Source: Massilia sp. Root351
GTDB taxonomy: Bacteria; Pseudomonadota; Gammaproteobacteria; Burkholderiales; Burkholderiaceae_D
Direction of reading: 5' to 3'
Length of the DNA: 64,000 nucleotides
Assembly: GCF_001425045.1 (NCBI RefSeq)
Contig: NZ_LMDJ01000001.1
Coordinates: forward strand, 311,859-375,858
This document shows, piece after piece, positions 14,788-24,087 of this stretch. The notes under the pieces are model-generated. The model was not told the origin of the DNA. It saw only the letters and a program-made list of their open reading frames with translations, and ran no database searches. How positions within the stretch are numbered: position 1 is the first letter of the stretch; the number at the start of each line of letters is the position of its first letter. The translations under genes were made by a program, and so were the position numbers.

Positions 14788-16827
14788 TTACTCCTTGGCT
14801 GGTGCTGCCTGGCGGGGGCCGATGTGGCGGCCCAGAAATTGTTCGACCCGGGTCCAGAAGTCGACCCGGGTGGCCGGCTTGCTCCAGCCGTGCTCCTCGT
14901 CTTCGTACTCGATCCATTCCACTTGCTGGTTGCCGGCCGCGCGCAGCGCCTTGCGCAGCCGTTCGCCGTGCACCGGCAGCACGCGCCGGTCGTCGTCGCC
15001 GTAGGCCAGCAGCAGCGGCTGGGTGATGCGCGCGGCCTGCTGCAGCGGCGAGGTGGCCTTGAACTGCTCGGCGTGCGTGACCGGGTCGCCGAGCAGCGTG
15101 GGCATGCCGTATTGCTGGAAGTCCTTGGACAAGTTGGCATTGAAGCGCCAGTGGCCGTCGTACAGCAGCTGGATGTCGGTGACGGCGGCCCAGGCTATGC
15201 CGCACTTGAACAGCTGCGGATCGTTTACCAGGCCCATCAGCGCGGCATAGCCGCCATAGCTGCCGCCGGCGATGCAGATGCGCTTGCCGTCCGCGATGCC
15301 TTGCCCGACAGCCCAGCTGGCGCCATCGGCGATGTCGTCCTGCATCTTCAGTCCCCATTGCTGCCATCCGGCGCGGTAGTGGGCGTAGCCGTTGCCCGTG
15401 CTGCCGCGATATTCAGGCTCCAGCACGGCATAGCCGCGCGAGGCCAGGAACTGGGTCTCGGCGTTCCAGCCCCACAGCGTGCCGCGCACTGCCGGCCCGC
15501 CATGCACCAGCACCACCAGCGGCAGCTGCGCGGCCTGCCCGGCAGGCAAGGTCAGCAGGGCGGGAATGTCCAGGCCGTCGCGCGCCTTGTAGCGCACCAT
15601 GCGCTGCGTGCCCATCTGCTGCGGCGCCATGGCGGGACGGCTCTCGGCCACGCGCACCAGTGCCCCGGTGCCGGTGTTGAACACCGAGTAGACGGCCGGC
15701 TGGCGGTCCGAAAACGATTGCACCAGCACCCAGGCGGTGGCGGCGCGGGCCGGCAGTTCCACCAGGTTGCGGGTGTCGGGCAGCAGGCTGTCGATGGCCT
15801 TCTGCATCGCGCTCAAGGCCGCGTCGTCCCACCACATGCCCTGGTCGTCGCCCGCGTAGCGCAGGCCGCGCACCCCGTTCTTGCCAACGATGAACTCGCC
15901 TTCGAAATCGCGGCCCGGCAACGCGAGCCAGCGCTTGTCAAGCAGTTGCCGCGCGTCCGGATCGAACACATACACGCCGCTTTTGTCGTTGTCCCGGTTG
16001 GCGCGGGCCAGCAGCTTGCCGTTGGGCAGGAAGACCAGCGGGTCGAAGCTGTCTTCACTGCCGGTAAATGTCTTGAAGCTGGCCACCACTTCCCATTTGC
16101 CGGTGGCCGGTTGACGGTAATAGATACCGGTGTCGCCCTGGGTGCCCGCCACGCCCAGGCGCGGCTCGCCCTGCGCGTCGAGCAGGTAGCGCGCCACGCC
16201 GGGCGGCGAGTCGATCTCCTGCCGGTCGCCGGTGACGGTGTCGAGCTTGAGCAGCCGGGCACTGTAGCCATAGCCTGCGCCGGCGTGGCGCACGTCGGCG
16301 ACATAGACCCAGTCCGAGTCCTGCGCGCCGGCGTCGTCGAGCATGAAGGTATGCCATGGCAACAGGCGGGTGGCGGTTTCGGACCGGACCGCCCGGCTGG
16401 TGCGGGCCGCCAGTTGCCGGTAGCCGCTGCCGTCGCGGTTGACCGCGAACAGGCCTGGCGCGTAGCGTTCCGAGTAGCGTTCGGCATAGCGGTTGCCCGC
16501 AGTAAACAGGAGGCGCTCGTCGTTGACCCAGCGGAACTCGCCCACGTCGGCGTCGGCGAAGCGCGCCGCCACCGTGCGGCTGTTGTCGCGCAAATCGATC
16601 ACGCTGACTTGCTGGCGCTTCGGTCCGGCTTCCCGGATCGCCAGGAAGTGCCCCCCGGGGGACAGGGCCGCCGCGCTGACGGCCGGCGGCTGGAAGAAGC
16701 TGGCGGCGGGGAGGGGGCGGTCTGCCGCCAGGGCGGCCGGAGCTGCCGTGACTGCCGAGCTTGCCAAGCCGGGCGCGGCGGCGAAGATGCAGGCCGCAGC
16801 GGCGCACATGGGCTGGAAGGTAGGCAT
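14788..16827 (-). CDS. S9 family peptidase paralogue 1 (prolyl oligopeptidase family)
   Basis: The 679-residue protein is the first transcribed of five. It has a signal peptide, a propeller domain beginning FFQPPAVSAAALSPGG, and a hydrolase domain with VLVHGGPAVRGTLWGW, GGSYGGYAAL (Ser523), Asp in GDDDRRV and His in EEHGWSK. The triad is complete. It lies 66 bases downstream of the symporter gene on the same strand, so it may share a transcript with the two-component and symporter genes or use a promoter in that AT-rich gap. No strong ribosome site was seen before its start. Confidence 0.92.
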   Translation of the reverse strand: MPTFQPMCAAAACIFAAAPGLASSAVTAAPAALAADRPLPAASFFQPPAVSAAALSPGGHFLAIREAGPKRQQVSVIDLRDNSRTVAARFADADVGEFRWVNDERLLFTAGNRYAERYSERYAPGLFAVNRDGSGYRQLAARTSRAVRSETATRLLPWHTFMLDDAGAQDSDWVYVADVRHAGAGYGYSARLLKLDTVTGDRQEIDSPPGVARYLLDAQGEPRLGVAGTQGDTGIYYRQPATGKWEVVASFKTFTGSEDSFDPLVFLPNGKLLARANRDNDKSGVYVFDPDARQLLDKRWLALPGRDFEGEFIVGKNGVRGLRYAGDDQGMWWDDAALSAMQKAIDSLLPDTRNLVELPARAATAWVLVQSFSDRQPAVYSVFNTGTGALVRVAESRPAMAPQQMGTQRMVRYKARDGLDIPALLTLPAGQAAQLPLVVLVHGGPAVRGTLWGWNAETQFLASRGYAVLEPEYRGSTGNGYAHYRAGWQQWGLKMQDDIADGASWAVGQGIADGKRICIAGGSYGGYAALMGLVNDPQLFKCGIAWAAVTDIQLLYDGHWRFNANLSKDFQQYGMPTLLGDPVTHAEQFKATSPLQQAARITQPLLLAYGDDDRRVLPVHGERLRKALRAAGNQQVEWIEYEDEEHGWSKPATRVDFWTRVEQFLGRHIGPRQAAPAKE

Positions 16828-16893
16828 ACGGTCGGGCTAGTGCGGTTGCAAATTAGATAATTTCCACACAATAACATTTCCCGCCGCGTTTGC

Positions 16894-18942
16894 CTAGTTT
16901 TGCTCCGGTGAACGGATATGGGCCAGCAGCGCCTGGGTGTCGCGCCCGGGCGGCGCCGTCAGCAGGCTGACCACGGCCATCGCCAGCATGCCGGCCGGCA
17001 CGCCGAAGATGCCGGCCGACACCGGCGCGATGTGGAACCACTGGCCGGCCGCGCTGCCGCCCAGGATGGGATTGGCGTGCAGCATGTAGTACAGGCACAC
17101 GCCGAAGCCCGCCACCATGCCGGCCACCGCGCCCTGGCGGTTGGCGCGCGGCCAGAACACGCCCAGCACCAGCGCCGGGAACATGGTCGAGCCGGCCAGC
17201 GAGAACGCCGCGCTCACCAGCGACAGGATGTCGGCCGGCTTGGTGGAGGCGGCGTAGGCGGCGATGAAGGCCACCGCCAGCAGCAGCAGCTTGGAGATGG
17301 TGACCCGCTTCTGGGTCGAGGCGCTGGGATCGACGATGCGGTAATAGATGTCGTGCGACAGCGCGTTGGAAATGGCCAGCAGCAGTCCGTCCGCCGTGGA
17401 CAGCGCGGCGGCCAGGCCGCCGGCCGCCACCAGGCCCGATATCACGTAGGGCAGGCCGGCGATTTCGGGCGTGGCCAGCACCAGCACGTCGCCGTCGATG
17501 GCGATCTCGGCCAGCTGCACGATGCCGTCGCGGTTCACGTCGGCGATGCTGATCAGCGGATGCAGCTTGTCCACGTTGGCCCAGTAGGACACCCAGGTGG
17601 GCAGCTTGGCAAAGTCGCTGCCGACCATGGCGGTGTAGACGTCGAACTTCACCAGCACCGCCAGCGCCGGGATGGTCAGGTAGATCAGCAGGATGAAGAA
17701 CAGGGTCCAGAACACCGACACCCGGGTTTCGTGCACCGACGGCGTGGTGTAGGAGCGCATCAGGATGTGCGGCAGGGCGGCCGTGCCCACCATCAGGCAG
17801 AACACCAGCGCCAGGAAGTTGTTGCGCTTGGTGTCCGACTGGGCCCGGTCCTGCGCCGGGAAGGGCTCGGCGTGCGGCGTGGGCGGCGCCGCGCGGCGCA
17901 GGTTGTAGGCGCGCGCGGCGTCCCAGGCGGCGGCCGCTTCCTCGACGGTTTTCGGATAGTTGATCAGGGCCTTTTCCGCCGCGCGGATGTCCAGCAGCGT
18001 GGCGTTGCGCTGCTTGACCGCGTCCAGCCGGCGCTGCGCTTCCACCCGGCCGGCGTCCCAGCTGGCCGGCAGGCCGTCGAGCTTCTGGCCATAGTCGTTG
18101 GCGCGCTGCAGGAAGATGGCGCGCACCTCCTGTTCCCTGGGATCGTGCGCCAGGCTGGCCTCGCGCGCGCCCAGCGTGGGCAGCAGCTTGCCGTAAGCCA
18201 CTTGCGGGATCGGGTTGCCGCTGTGCTTGGCCGACAGCCACATGGCCGGCAGCAGAAAGGCCACCAGGATGATGATGTATTGCGCCACCTGGGTCCAGGT
18301 GATGGCGCGCATGCCGCCCAGGAAGGAGCACACCAGGATGGAGGCCAGGCCGAGGAAAATGCCGACCGAGAAGTCCACCCCGGTGAAGCGCGAGGCGATC
18401 AGGCCCACCGCGTAGATCTGCGCCACCACGTAGATGAAGGAGACGACGATGGTGGCCGCCACCGCCATGATGCGCACATAGCGCCCGTGGTGCGGGCCGC
18501 CGTAGCGCGCGGCCAGGAAGTCGGGGATGGTGTACTGGCTGAACTTGCGCAGGTAGGGCGCGATCAGCAGCGCCACCAGGCAGTAGCCGCCGGTCCAGCC
18601 CATCACGTAGGCCAGGCCGTCGAAGCCGTGCAGGTACAGGGTGCCGGCCAGGGAAATGAAGCTGGCCGCCGAGATCCAGTCGGCGGCGGTGGCCATGCCG
18701 TTGAACATGGCCGGCACGCGCCGACCGGCCACGTAGTATTCGGCCACGTTGGAGGTGCGGCTGACCAGGCCGATGGCCGCGTACAGCGTGATGGTGGCCA
18801 GCATGAACAGATAGCCTATCCACACGCGCGGCATGCCCTCGTTCTCCAGCACCGCCAGCGCCACCAGGAAGCAGGCGAAGCCGGCCGAGAAGGTCAGGTA
18901 GTAGCGCGACAGGCGCCTGAAGTAACCGGGCTTGGCGCTCAT
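16894..18942 (-). CDS. Sodium:solute symporter, large subunit (VC_2705/ActP-like)
   Basis: The 682-residue protein is a multi-span member of the solute:sodium symporter family, with motifs TLYLHGFDGLAYVMGWTGGY and YTIPDFLAARYGG seen in acetate/cation symporters. A hydrophilic insert of about 110 residues (near 240-350, rich in charged residues) sits between membrane spans, as in other members of this two-subunit group. The start at 18942 overlaps the stop of the DUF4212 small subunit gene as ATGA, supporting a two-part transporter. It probably takes up a small organic acid; the substrate is not certain. Longer in-frame starts upstream overlap the small subunit and were rejected. Confidence 0.9.
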   Translation of the reverse strand: MSAKPGYFRRLSRYYLTFSAGFACFLVALAVLENEGMPRVWIGYLFMLATITLYAAIGLVSRTSNVAEYYVAGRRVPAMFNGMATAADWISAASFISLAGTLYLHGFDGLAYVMGWTGGYCLVALLIAPYLRKFSQYTIPDFLAARYGGPHHGRYVRIMAVAATIVVSFIYVVAQIYAVGLIASRFTGVDFSVGIFLGLASILVCSFLGGMRAITWTQVAQYIIILVAFLLPAMWLSAKHSGNPIPQVAYGKLLPTLGAREASLAHDPREQEVRAIFLQRANDYGQKLDGLPASWDAGRVEAQRRLDAVKQRNATLLDIRAAEKALINYPKTVEEAAAAWDAARAYNLRRAAPPTPHAEPFPAQDRAQSDTKRNNFLALVFCLMVGTAALPHILMRSYTTPSVHETRVSVFWTLFFILLIYLTIPALAVLVKFDVYTAMVGSDFAKLPTWVSYWANVDKLHPLISIADVNRDGIVQLAEIAIDGDVLVLATPEIAGLPYVISGLVAAGGLAAALSTADGLLLAISNALSHDIYYRIVDPSASTQKRVTISKLLLLAVAFIAAYAASTKPADILSLVSAAFSLAGSTMFPALVLGVFWPRANRQGAVAGMVAGFGVCLYYMLHANPILGGSAAGQWFHIAPVSAGIFGVPAGMLAMAVVSLLTAPPGRDTQALLAHIRSPEQN

Positions 18943-19280
18943 GCGTGCTCTCCGGCCGGCGGCGCGGCCGGCGGCGCGGCGGCGTGGAACTGGCGGTCCA
19001 GCCGGCGCATGCGCCAGGCGTAGAGACCGATGATGGCCAGGTAGACCAGCGAAGCGCCCTGCGCCGCCAGGTAGAACGACAGCGGCCAGCCGAACAGCAT
19101 CAGCCCGGTCAGCTCGCGCGCGAAAAACACCACGCCAAAGCTGGTGGCCAGCCACAGCAGCAGCAGGGCGGTGGTGACGCGGCGCGTCTTGCGCCAGTGC
19201 AGGGCGCGCCGCGCGCGCAGCGCGCCGGGATCGGCGCCGGCCGGGGCGGGCGGCGCGGCGTGGTCTGCGGGCTTAACCAT
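18939..19280 (-). CDS. DUF4212 protein, symporter small subunit
   Basis: This 113-residue protein has two membrane spans (residues about 37-56 and 63-85) with FGVVFFARELTG and GWPLSFYLAAQGASLVYLAIIGLYAWRM, the hallmark of the DUF4212 small subunit that partners solute:sodium symporters. Its stop overlaps the large-subunit start and its own start overlaps the sensor kinase stop by 8 bases, so the genes are tightly coupled. Confidence 0.9.
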   Translation of the reverse strand: MVKPADHAAPPAPAGADPGALRARRALHWRKTRRVTTALLLLWLATSFGVVFFARELTGLMLFGWPLSFYLAAQGASLVYLAIIGLYAWRMRRLDRQFHAAAPPAAPPAGEHA

Positions 19281-20811
19281 AGTAAGGCTCTTCTGGATCG
19301 GGTTCGCCGTCGGCCGCGCGCAGCGGGAAGCTCAGGCGGAACAGGCTGCCGGGCAGCTTGGCGTTGTTGCTGCGCGGGTTGCTGAAAATGTCGATGTCGG
19401 CGCCGTGCTGGTGCGCGATCTCGCGCACGATGGCCAGCCCCAGTCCGCTGCCCTCGGCGCTGCTGCCGAGGATGCGGTAGAAGCGTTCGAAAACATGGGG
19501 GCGCTCGGCGGGCGGAATGCCGGGCCCGGTGTCTTCCACTTCCACCACGCCCTCGCGCTCGGAGCGCCGCACCCGCACCGTGACGGCGCCGCCGGCCGGG
19601 GTGTAGCGCAGCGCGTTGTCGATCAGGTTGGACAGCGCCTCGCGCAGCATGGTGGGATTGCCCTCGATCGGCACGTCGCCGTCGGCCGGCGCCTCGAAGC
19701 CGAGGTCGATGCGGTAGTTGAAGGAGGCCGGCACCCAGTCGCGCACGGCGCTGCGCGCCAGCTCGGCCAGGTCCACCGGCAGCAGCGCGGCGCCGGCCTG
19801 CGGCTGGTTTTCCGCGCGCGCCAGGGCCAGCAGCTGGTTTACCAGCCGGGTGGCCGATTCCGAACTTTTCGCCAGCTGCTCCAGCGAGCGGTGGATCTCG
19901 TCCTGGTCGGTCTGGCGCAGCGCCAGCTCGGACTGCATGCGCATGCCGGCCAGCGGCGTCTTCATCTGGTGGGCGGCGTCGGCGATGAAGCGTTTCTGCA
20001 TCTCGATCGACAGCGACAGCCGGCTCAGCATCTCGTTGAGCGAGCGCACCAGCGGCGTGATCTCCTCCGGCACCTGGCGCGAATCGATGGGGCTGAGGTC
20101 GTCCGAACTGCGCGCGCGGATGCGCTCCTGCAACTGCGCCAGCGGCGACAGGCCGCGCGCCAGCGCGAACCACACCAGGGCCAGCACGATGGGCAGCACG
20201 ATGAACTGCGGCAGGATCACGCCCTTGATGATTTCATTGGCCAGCTTGGCGCGCTTTTCCAGCGTCTCGGCCACCTGCACCAGTGCCAGCCGCGATTCCT
20301 CCGCGCCCTGGTCCTCCAGCCCGACCCAGGAATAGGCGATGCGGATCGGCGTGCCGTGCATGTTGCCGTTGCGGAACTGCACCAGGCCGGGCTTGACCCG
20401 GTCCTCCTCCGACGGCGGCGCCAGTTCGCGGTCGCCGTCCACGTAGGCGCCGTTGGGGCCGACGATCTGGAAGTACACGCTGTCGACATCGTCCGCGCGC
20501 AGGATGTCGCGCGCCGAACCGGGCAGGCGCGGCGCCAGCTTGCCGTTTACTTCGTGGATTTGCTGCGCCAGCACGGTCACGCTGTCTTCCAGCGCGTGGT
20601 CGAAGGGCTGGTTGGCGATGGACTTGGCCACCAGGTAGGTGATCGCGATGCTCATCGGCCACAGCAGCAGCAGCGGGGCCAGCATCCAGTCCAGGATCTC
20701 GCCGAACAGCGAGTGCTGGATATCGTCTTCCTTGCCGGCGCCGGCGGGCTCCTGCCAGGGCAGGTCTTCCTCGTCCTGCTCTTTGAGCGTGCCGGCGTCG
20801 CGCTGGTCCAC
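19273..20811 (-). CDS. Sensor histidine kinase (TctE/QseC-like)
   Basis: The 512-residue kinase has a first membrane span near residue 45, an extracytoplasmic domain, a second span near residue 210, HAMP-like linker, a DHp helix with the phospho-accepting His281 in DAAHQMKTPLAGM, and an ATPase domain with NLIDNALRYTPAGG and DTGPGIPP, ending GSGLGLAIV. The sensing domain resembles the 2CSK_N type found in TctE, which controls tricarboxylate uptake. Together with the response regulator (3 bases upstream) it probably controls the symporter genes downstream in the same transcript, and possibly the peptidase array. Confidence 0.92.
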   Translation of the reverse strand: MDQRDAGTLKEQDEEDLPWQEPAGAGKEDDIQHSLFGEILDWMLAPLLLLWPMSIAITYLVAKSIANQPFDHALEDSVTVLAQQIHEVNGKLAPRLPGSARDILRADDVDSVYFQIVGPNGAYVDGDRELAPPSEEDRVKPGLVQFRNGNMHGTPIRIAYSWVGLEDQGAEESRLALVQVAETLEKRAKLANEIIKGVILPQFIVLPIVLALVWFALARGLSPLAQLQERIRARSSDDLSPIDSRQVPEEITPLVRSLNEMLSRLSLSIEMQKRFIADAAHQMKTPLAGMRMQSELALRQTDQDEIHRSLEQLAKSSESATRLVNQLLALARAENQPQAGAALLPVDLAELARSAVRDWVPASFNYRIDLGFEAPADGDVPIEGNPTMLREALSNLIDNALRYTPAGGAVTVRVRRSEREGVVEVEDTGPGIPPAERPHVFERFYRILGSSAEGSGLGLAIVREIAHQHGADIDIFSNPRSNNAKLPGSLFRLSFPLRAADGEPDPEEPYYG

Positions 20812-20814
20812 GGC

Positions 20815-21507
20815 TTACTTGGCCTCGCCGCGCGGCGTTTCGCTGTATTTTTCCAGGCAATAGCCCAGCCCGCGCACGGTGGCGATGCGCACGCCGCCCA
20901 CCTCGATCTTCTTGCGCAGCCGGTGCACGTAGACTTCGATGGCGTTGTTGCTCACTTCCTCGCCCCATTCGCACAGGTGGTCCACCAGCTGTTCCTTGGA
21001 CACCAGCCGACCGGTGCGTGCCAGCAATATCTCCAGCAGGCCCAGTTCGCGCGCCGACAAGTCCAGCATCTGGTCGTTGATGTAGGCCGAGCGGCCCACC
21101 TGGTCGTAGCTCAGCGGGCCGTGCTTGATGATGGTGGAGCCGCCGCCCTGGCCGCGCCGGGTCAGCGCGCGCACCCGCGCCTCCAGCTCGGACAGCGCGA
21201 AAGGCTTGGCCATGTAGTCGTCCGCCCCCAGGTCCAGGCCGTTGACGCGCTGCTCGATGGAGTCGGCGGCCGTCAGGATCAGCACCGGCAGCAGCGAGGA
21301 GCGCGCGCGCAGGCGGCGCAGCACCTCCAGCCCGGACAGCTTGGGCAGGCCCAGGTCCAGGATCAGCAGGTCGAACTCCCGGGTGGACAGGGCGGTGTCG
21401 GCCTCCTGCCCGTTCTTCACGCAGTCGATCGCATAACCGGACTGGCGCAGCGAACGGGTCAGCCCGTCGGCCAGTACGCTGTCGTCCTCGGCAAGTAAAA
21501 TACGCAT
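20815..21507 (-). CDS. OmpR-family response regulator (TctD/QseB-like)
   Basis: The 230-residue regulator starts [10 protein letters not shown], with the phospho-acceptor Asp51 in LLILDLGLP, a conserved Lys in the MAKPF motif, and a C-terminal winged helix ([17 protein letters not shown]). It is the first gene of a same-strand run reaching the peptidase array. Longer in-frame starts would run into the recA promoter region and do not fit the family, so MRILL was chosen. It is divergent from recA with 160 bases between. Confidence 0.93.
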   Translation of the reverse strand: MRILLAEDDSVLADGLTRSLRQSGYAIDCVKNGQEADTALSTREFDLLILDLGLPKLSGLEVLRRLRARSSLLPVLILTAADSIEQRVNGLDLGADDYMAKPFALSELEARVRALTRRGQGGGSTIIKHGPLSYDQVGRSAYINDQMLDLSARELGLLEILLARTGRLVSKEQLVDHLCEWGEEVSNNAIEVYVHRLRKKIEVGGVRIATVRGLGYCLEKYSETPRGEAK

Positions 21508-21609
21508 AATGTCACCCGGCTTCAGAAGCTTCCATTGTGTTTCATTTCTCTCAAGGTGGCTAGCTTTTGATCTGCTGCAAACTCCGTTGAAAACAGTGCT
21601 TGCAAAAAG

Positions 21610-21629
21610 CACTGGTTTTTTATACAGTA
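21610..21629 (+). promoter_or_regulatory. LexA (SOS) box of recA
   Basis: The core CTGGTTTTTTATACAG (21612-21627) fits the CTG-N10-CAG LexA consensus, with matching A and TA flanks. It is 40-60 bases upstream of the recA start and overlaps a probable promoter (TTGCAA at 21600, TATACA at 21621), so LexA binding would block transcription. Confidence 0.85.
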
Positions 21630-21667
21630 CCACCTGTACAGACCAACCTCTTGCCGAAAGATTAATC

Positions 21668-22735
21668 ATGGACGATAAAAAAGGCGCAGTACCCGCAGCC
21701 GAAAAAGCCAAGGCCCTGGCCGCCGCACTGGCTCAGATCGAAAAGCAGTTCGGCAAGGGCTCCGTCATGCGCATGGACGCCAGCGCGCCGATCGAAGAAG
21801 TGCAGGTGGTCTCCACCGGCTCGCTGGGCCTGGACATCGCGCTGGGCGTAGGCGGCTTGCCGCGCGGCCGCGTAGTGGAAATCTACGGCCCGGAATCGTC
21901 GGGTAAAACCACGCTGACCCTGCAAACCATCGCTGAAATGCAAAAGCTGGGCGGCACCTGCGCCTTTATCGACGCCGAGCACGCGCTGGACGTGGGCTAC
22001 GCGCAGAAGCTGGGCGTGAACCTGCACGAGCTGCTGATCTCGCAGCCGGACACGGGCGAACAGGCGCTGGAAATCTGCGACGCGCTGGTGCGCTCCGGTT
22101 CCGTGGACATGGTGGTGGTCGACTCCGTCGCCGCGCTGACGCCGCGCGCCGAGATCGAAGGCGACATGGGCGACTCGCTGCCCGGCCTGCAAGCCCGCCT
22201 GATGTCGCAGGCGCTGCGCAAGCTGACCGGCTCCATCAACCGCACCAACACTCTGGTCATCTTCATCAACCAGATCCGCATGAAGATCGGCGTGATGTTC
22301 GGTTCGCCCGAAACCACCACCGGCGGCAATGCGCTGAAGTTCTACGCCTCCGTGCGCCTGGACATCCGCCGCACCGGCTCCATCAAGTCGGGCGACGAGG
22401 TGATCGGCAACGAAACCAAGGTCAAGGTCGTCAAGAACAAGATCGCGCCGCCGTTCAAGGAAGCCCACTTCGACATCCTGTACGGCGCGGGCACCTCGCG
22501 CGAAGGCGAAATCATCGACCTGGGCGTGGAAGCGAAGATCGTCGAGAAGTCCGGTTCCTGGTACAGCTACAACGGTGAACGCATCGGCCAGGGCAAGGAC
22601 AACGCCCGCACCTTCCTGGTGGAGCGTCCCGAACTGGCGCACGAGATTGAAAACAAGGTGCGCGCCTCGCTCGGCGTGCGCGCGCTGCCGGCCATGGGCG
22701 CCGACCCTGCGCCCAAGCTCAAAGCCGTAGAATAA
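21668..22735 (+). CDS. recA: Recombinase A
   Basis: The 355-residue protein has the Walker A GPESSGKT at residues 74-81, VVVDSVAAL (Walker B) and the L2 loop [21 protein letters not shown]. RecA binds single-stranded DNA, drives strand exchange and triggers LexA self-cleavage. The ATG at 21668 was chosen because it gives the standard N-terminus (MDDKK) and places the LexA box correctly. An intrinsic terminator separates it from recX. Confidence 0.98.
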   Translation: MDDKKGAVPAAEKAKALAAALAQIEKQFGKGSVMRMDASAPIEEVQVVSTGSLGLDIALGVGGLPRGRVVEIYGPESSGKTTLTLQTIAEMQKLGGTCAFIDAEHALDVGYAQKLGVNLHELLISQPDTGEQALEICDALVRSGSVDMVVVDSVAALTPRAEIEGDMGDSLPGLQARLMSQALRKLTGSINRTNTLVIFINQIRMKIGVMFGSPETTTGGNALKFYASVRLDIRRTGSIKSGDEVIGNETKVKVVKNKIAPPFKEAHFDILYGAGTSREGEIIDLGVEAKIVEKSGSWYSYNGERIGQGKDNARTFLVERPELAHEIENKVRASLGVRALPAMGADPAPKLKAVE

Positions 22736-22741
22736 AACCAG

Positions 22742-22767
22742 GGGCGGACCGGTCAGTCCGCCCTTTT
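22742..22767 (+). terminator. Intrinsic terminator between recA and recX
   Basis: A perfect 8-bp stem GGGCGGAC/GTCCGCCC (22742-22749 with 22756-22763) with a 6-base loop is followed by TTTT. The recX start is only 5 bases further on, so recX depends on read-through. Confidence 0.85.
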
Positions 22768-22772
22768 CACAT

Positions 22773-23228
22773 ATGCCCATGCCTCCCGTCAGCCTCAAAG
22801 CCCGCGCGCTGCGCCTGCTGTCCGCGCGCGAGCACAGCCGCACTGAGCTGGCGCGCAAGCTGGCGCGCCACGCGGAAGAGGGCGACGATATCGAAGCGCT
22901 GCTCGACTTCCTCGAAAAGAACAACTGGCTGTCCGAGGAACGCTACGCCGAATCGCTGATCCACCGCCGCTCGGCGCGCTACGGCAACGCCCGCATCGTG
23001 GCCGAGCTGCAGCAGAACGGCATCAAGGGCGACGCGCTGAACGAACTGAAGGCCGGCCTGGCCGAAGACGAAACCGCGCGCTGCTGCGAAGTGTGGCGCC
23101 GCAAGTTCGGCGAACTGCCGCAGGACGCCCAGGAACGCAACAAGCAAATGCGTTTCCTGCTGCAGCGCGGCTTCTCCTCCAAGGCCATCCAGGCCGCTAT
23201 GAAAGGCGTCGACCTCGATGAATACTGA
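22773..23228 (+). CDS. recX: Regulatory protein RecX
   Basis: The 151-residue protein is made of repeated three-helix modules typical of RecX, including [36 protein letters not shown] and [13 protein letters not shown]. RecX binds RecA filaments and limits their growth. The start codon comes just after the recA terminator T run and has no visible Shine-Dalgarno site; a second Met two codons later is an alternative. This gives low, recA-dependent expression. Confidence 0.93.
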   Translation: MPMPPVSLKARALRLLSAREHSRTELARKLARHAEEGDDIEALLDFLEKNNWLSEERYAESLIHRRSARYGNARIVAELQQNGIKGDALNELKAGLAEDETARCCEVWRRKFGELPQDAQERNKQMRFLLQRGFSSKAIQAAMKGVDLDEY

Positions 23229-23449
23229 CGCCCGTGCGCAAGCGTAAAAGTCCCTGCGGCGGCTAAGGATTTGCAACTACTTGTTATATGCCACGTCGCA
23301 AGTCGCGCTTGGGTGTGCTACACTTTTGGGGTTTTTGCAGCACCGCGGGTGCGGTGGTTGTCCGTAGAAGCTGCGGCAACGTGCATTCTTGTTAAGAGAA
23401 TAGTGCAAGGCTGCTTACTAAATTTGGCCGCGCGAGCGGCATCGGTCTT

Positions 23450-24019
23450 ATGTCCCTGTCAACTCCAGTCTCCCGACGTGCGCTGCGGCACACGCGCGCA
23501 ATAGACATCCAGGCGTTCGCGCGCGAGGATGGGCTATGGGATCTCGACGCCCATATCACCGACATCAAAGTAAACGCCACCAAGCTCGCCTCCGGCGTGC
23601 GCGACGGCGGCATGCCCCTGCACGACCTTTCCTTACGCATTACGGTAGACCGCCAACTGAACATCGTTGCCGCCGAAGCCGTCTCTGACGCGGTTCCCTA
23701 TCCCGGTTTTTGCAACACCATCGGCCCTGCTTACGCGGCCCTGGTGGGACTGAACCTGATGAAAGGATTCCGGCATGAACTCAAGCAGCGCCTGCATGGC
23801 ATCGCCGGCTGCACCCATCTGACGGAACTGGCCCAGATCCTGCCAACGGCGGCAGTCCAGGCCTTCGCTAACGATGTCTGGCCGACGCATGATGCGGCTA
23901 GCGACAACGTTCCGCATGAAAAGCCTTTCCAGCTCGACAAATGCCACGCCCTCCGCACCGACGGCGGGGCAGTTGCCCAGTTTTACCCGCGTTGGGTAGC
24001 CAAACCCGAGTTGGCCTAG
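23450..24019 (+). CDS. DUF2889 domain-containing protein
   Basis: The 189-residue protein matches the DUF2889 profile: RRALRHTRAIDIQAFAREDGLWDLDAHITDIK at the start, a central LSLRITVDRQLNIVAAEAVSDAVPYP, and GCTHLTELAQILPTAAVQ near residue 120, where the Cys and His are conserved in the family. No signal peptide or membrane span is seen. The function is unknown in general. It lies alone between recX and sucC; the 221 bases before it show no clear promoter, hairpin or RNA gene. Confidence 0.85.
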   Translation: MSLSTPVSRRALRHTRAIDIQAFAREDGLWDLDAHITDIKVNATKLASGVRDGGMPLHDLSLRITVDRQLNIVAAEAVSDAVPYPGFCNTIGPAYAALVGLNLMKGFRHELKQRLHGIAGCTHLTELAQILPTAAVQAFANDVWPTHDAASDNVPHEKPFQLDKCHALRTDGGAVAQFYPRWVAKPELA

Positions 24020-24087
24020 CGCACGCACTATCCTAGTTTTTTAAACATAAACTTTAAACATCAGTTTCAATCAGAAGGGAAGCCAGC

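Noticed and set aside
10669..16860. A 2063-codon open frame on the plus strand opposite four S9 peptidase genes
   Set aside because: It mirrors the reverse strand of well-supported peptidase genes; such long antisense frames are common in GC-rich DNA. The product is rich in Arg, His, Gly and Gln with no known motif.
21509..21667. An N-terminal extension of recA in the same frame
   Set aside because: It covers the promoter and LexA box; the standard RecA N-terminus starts at 21668.
23229..23449. The 221-base gap between recX and the DUF2889 gene as a small RNA locus
   Set aside because: No convincing promoter plus terminator pair was seen; only short GC-rich inverted stretches.
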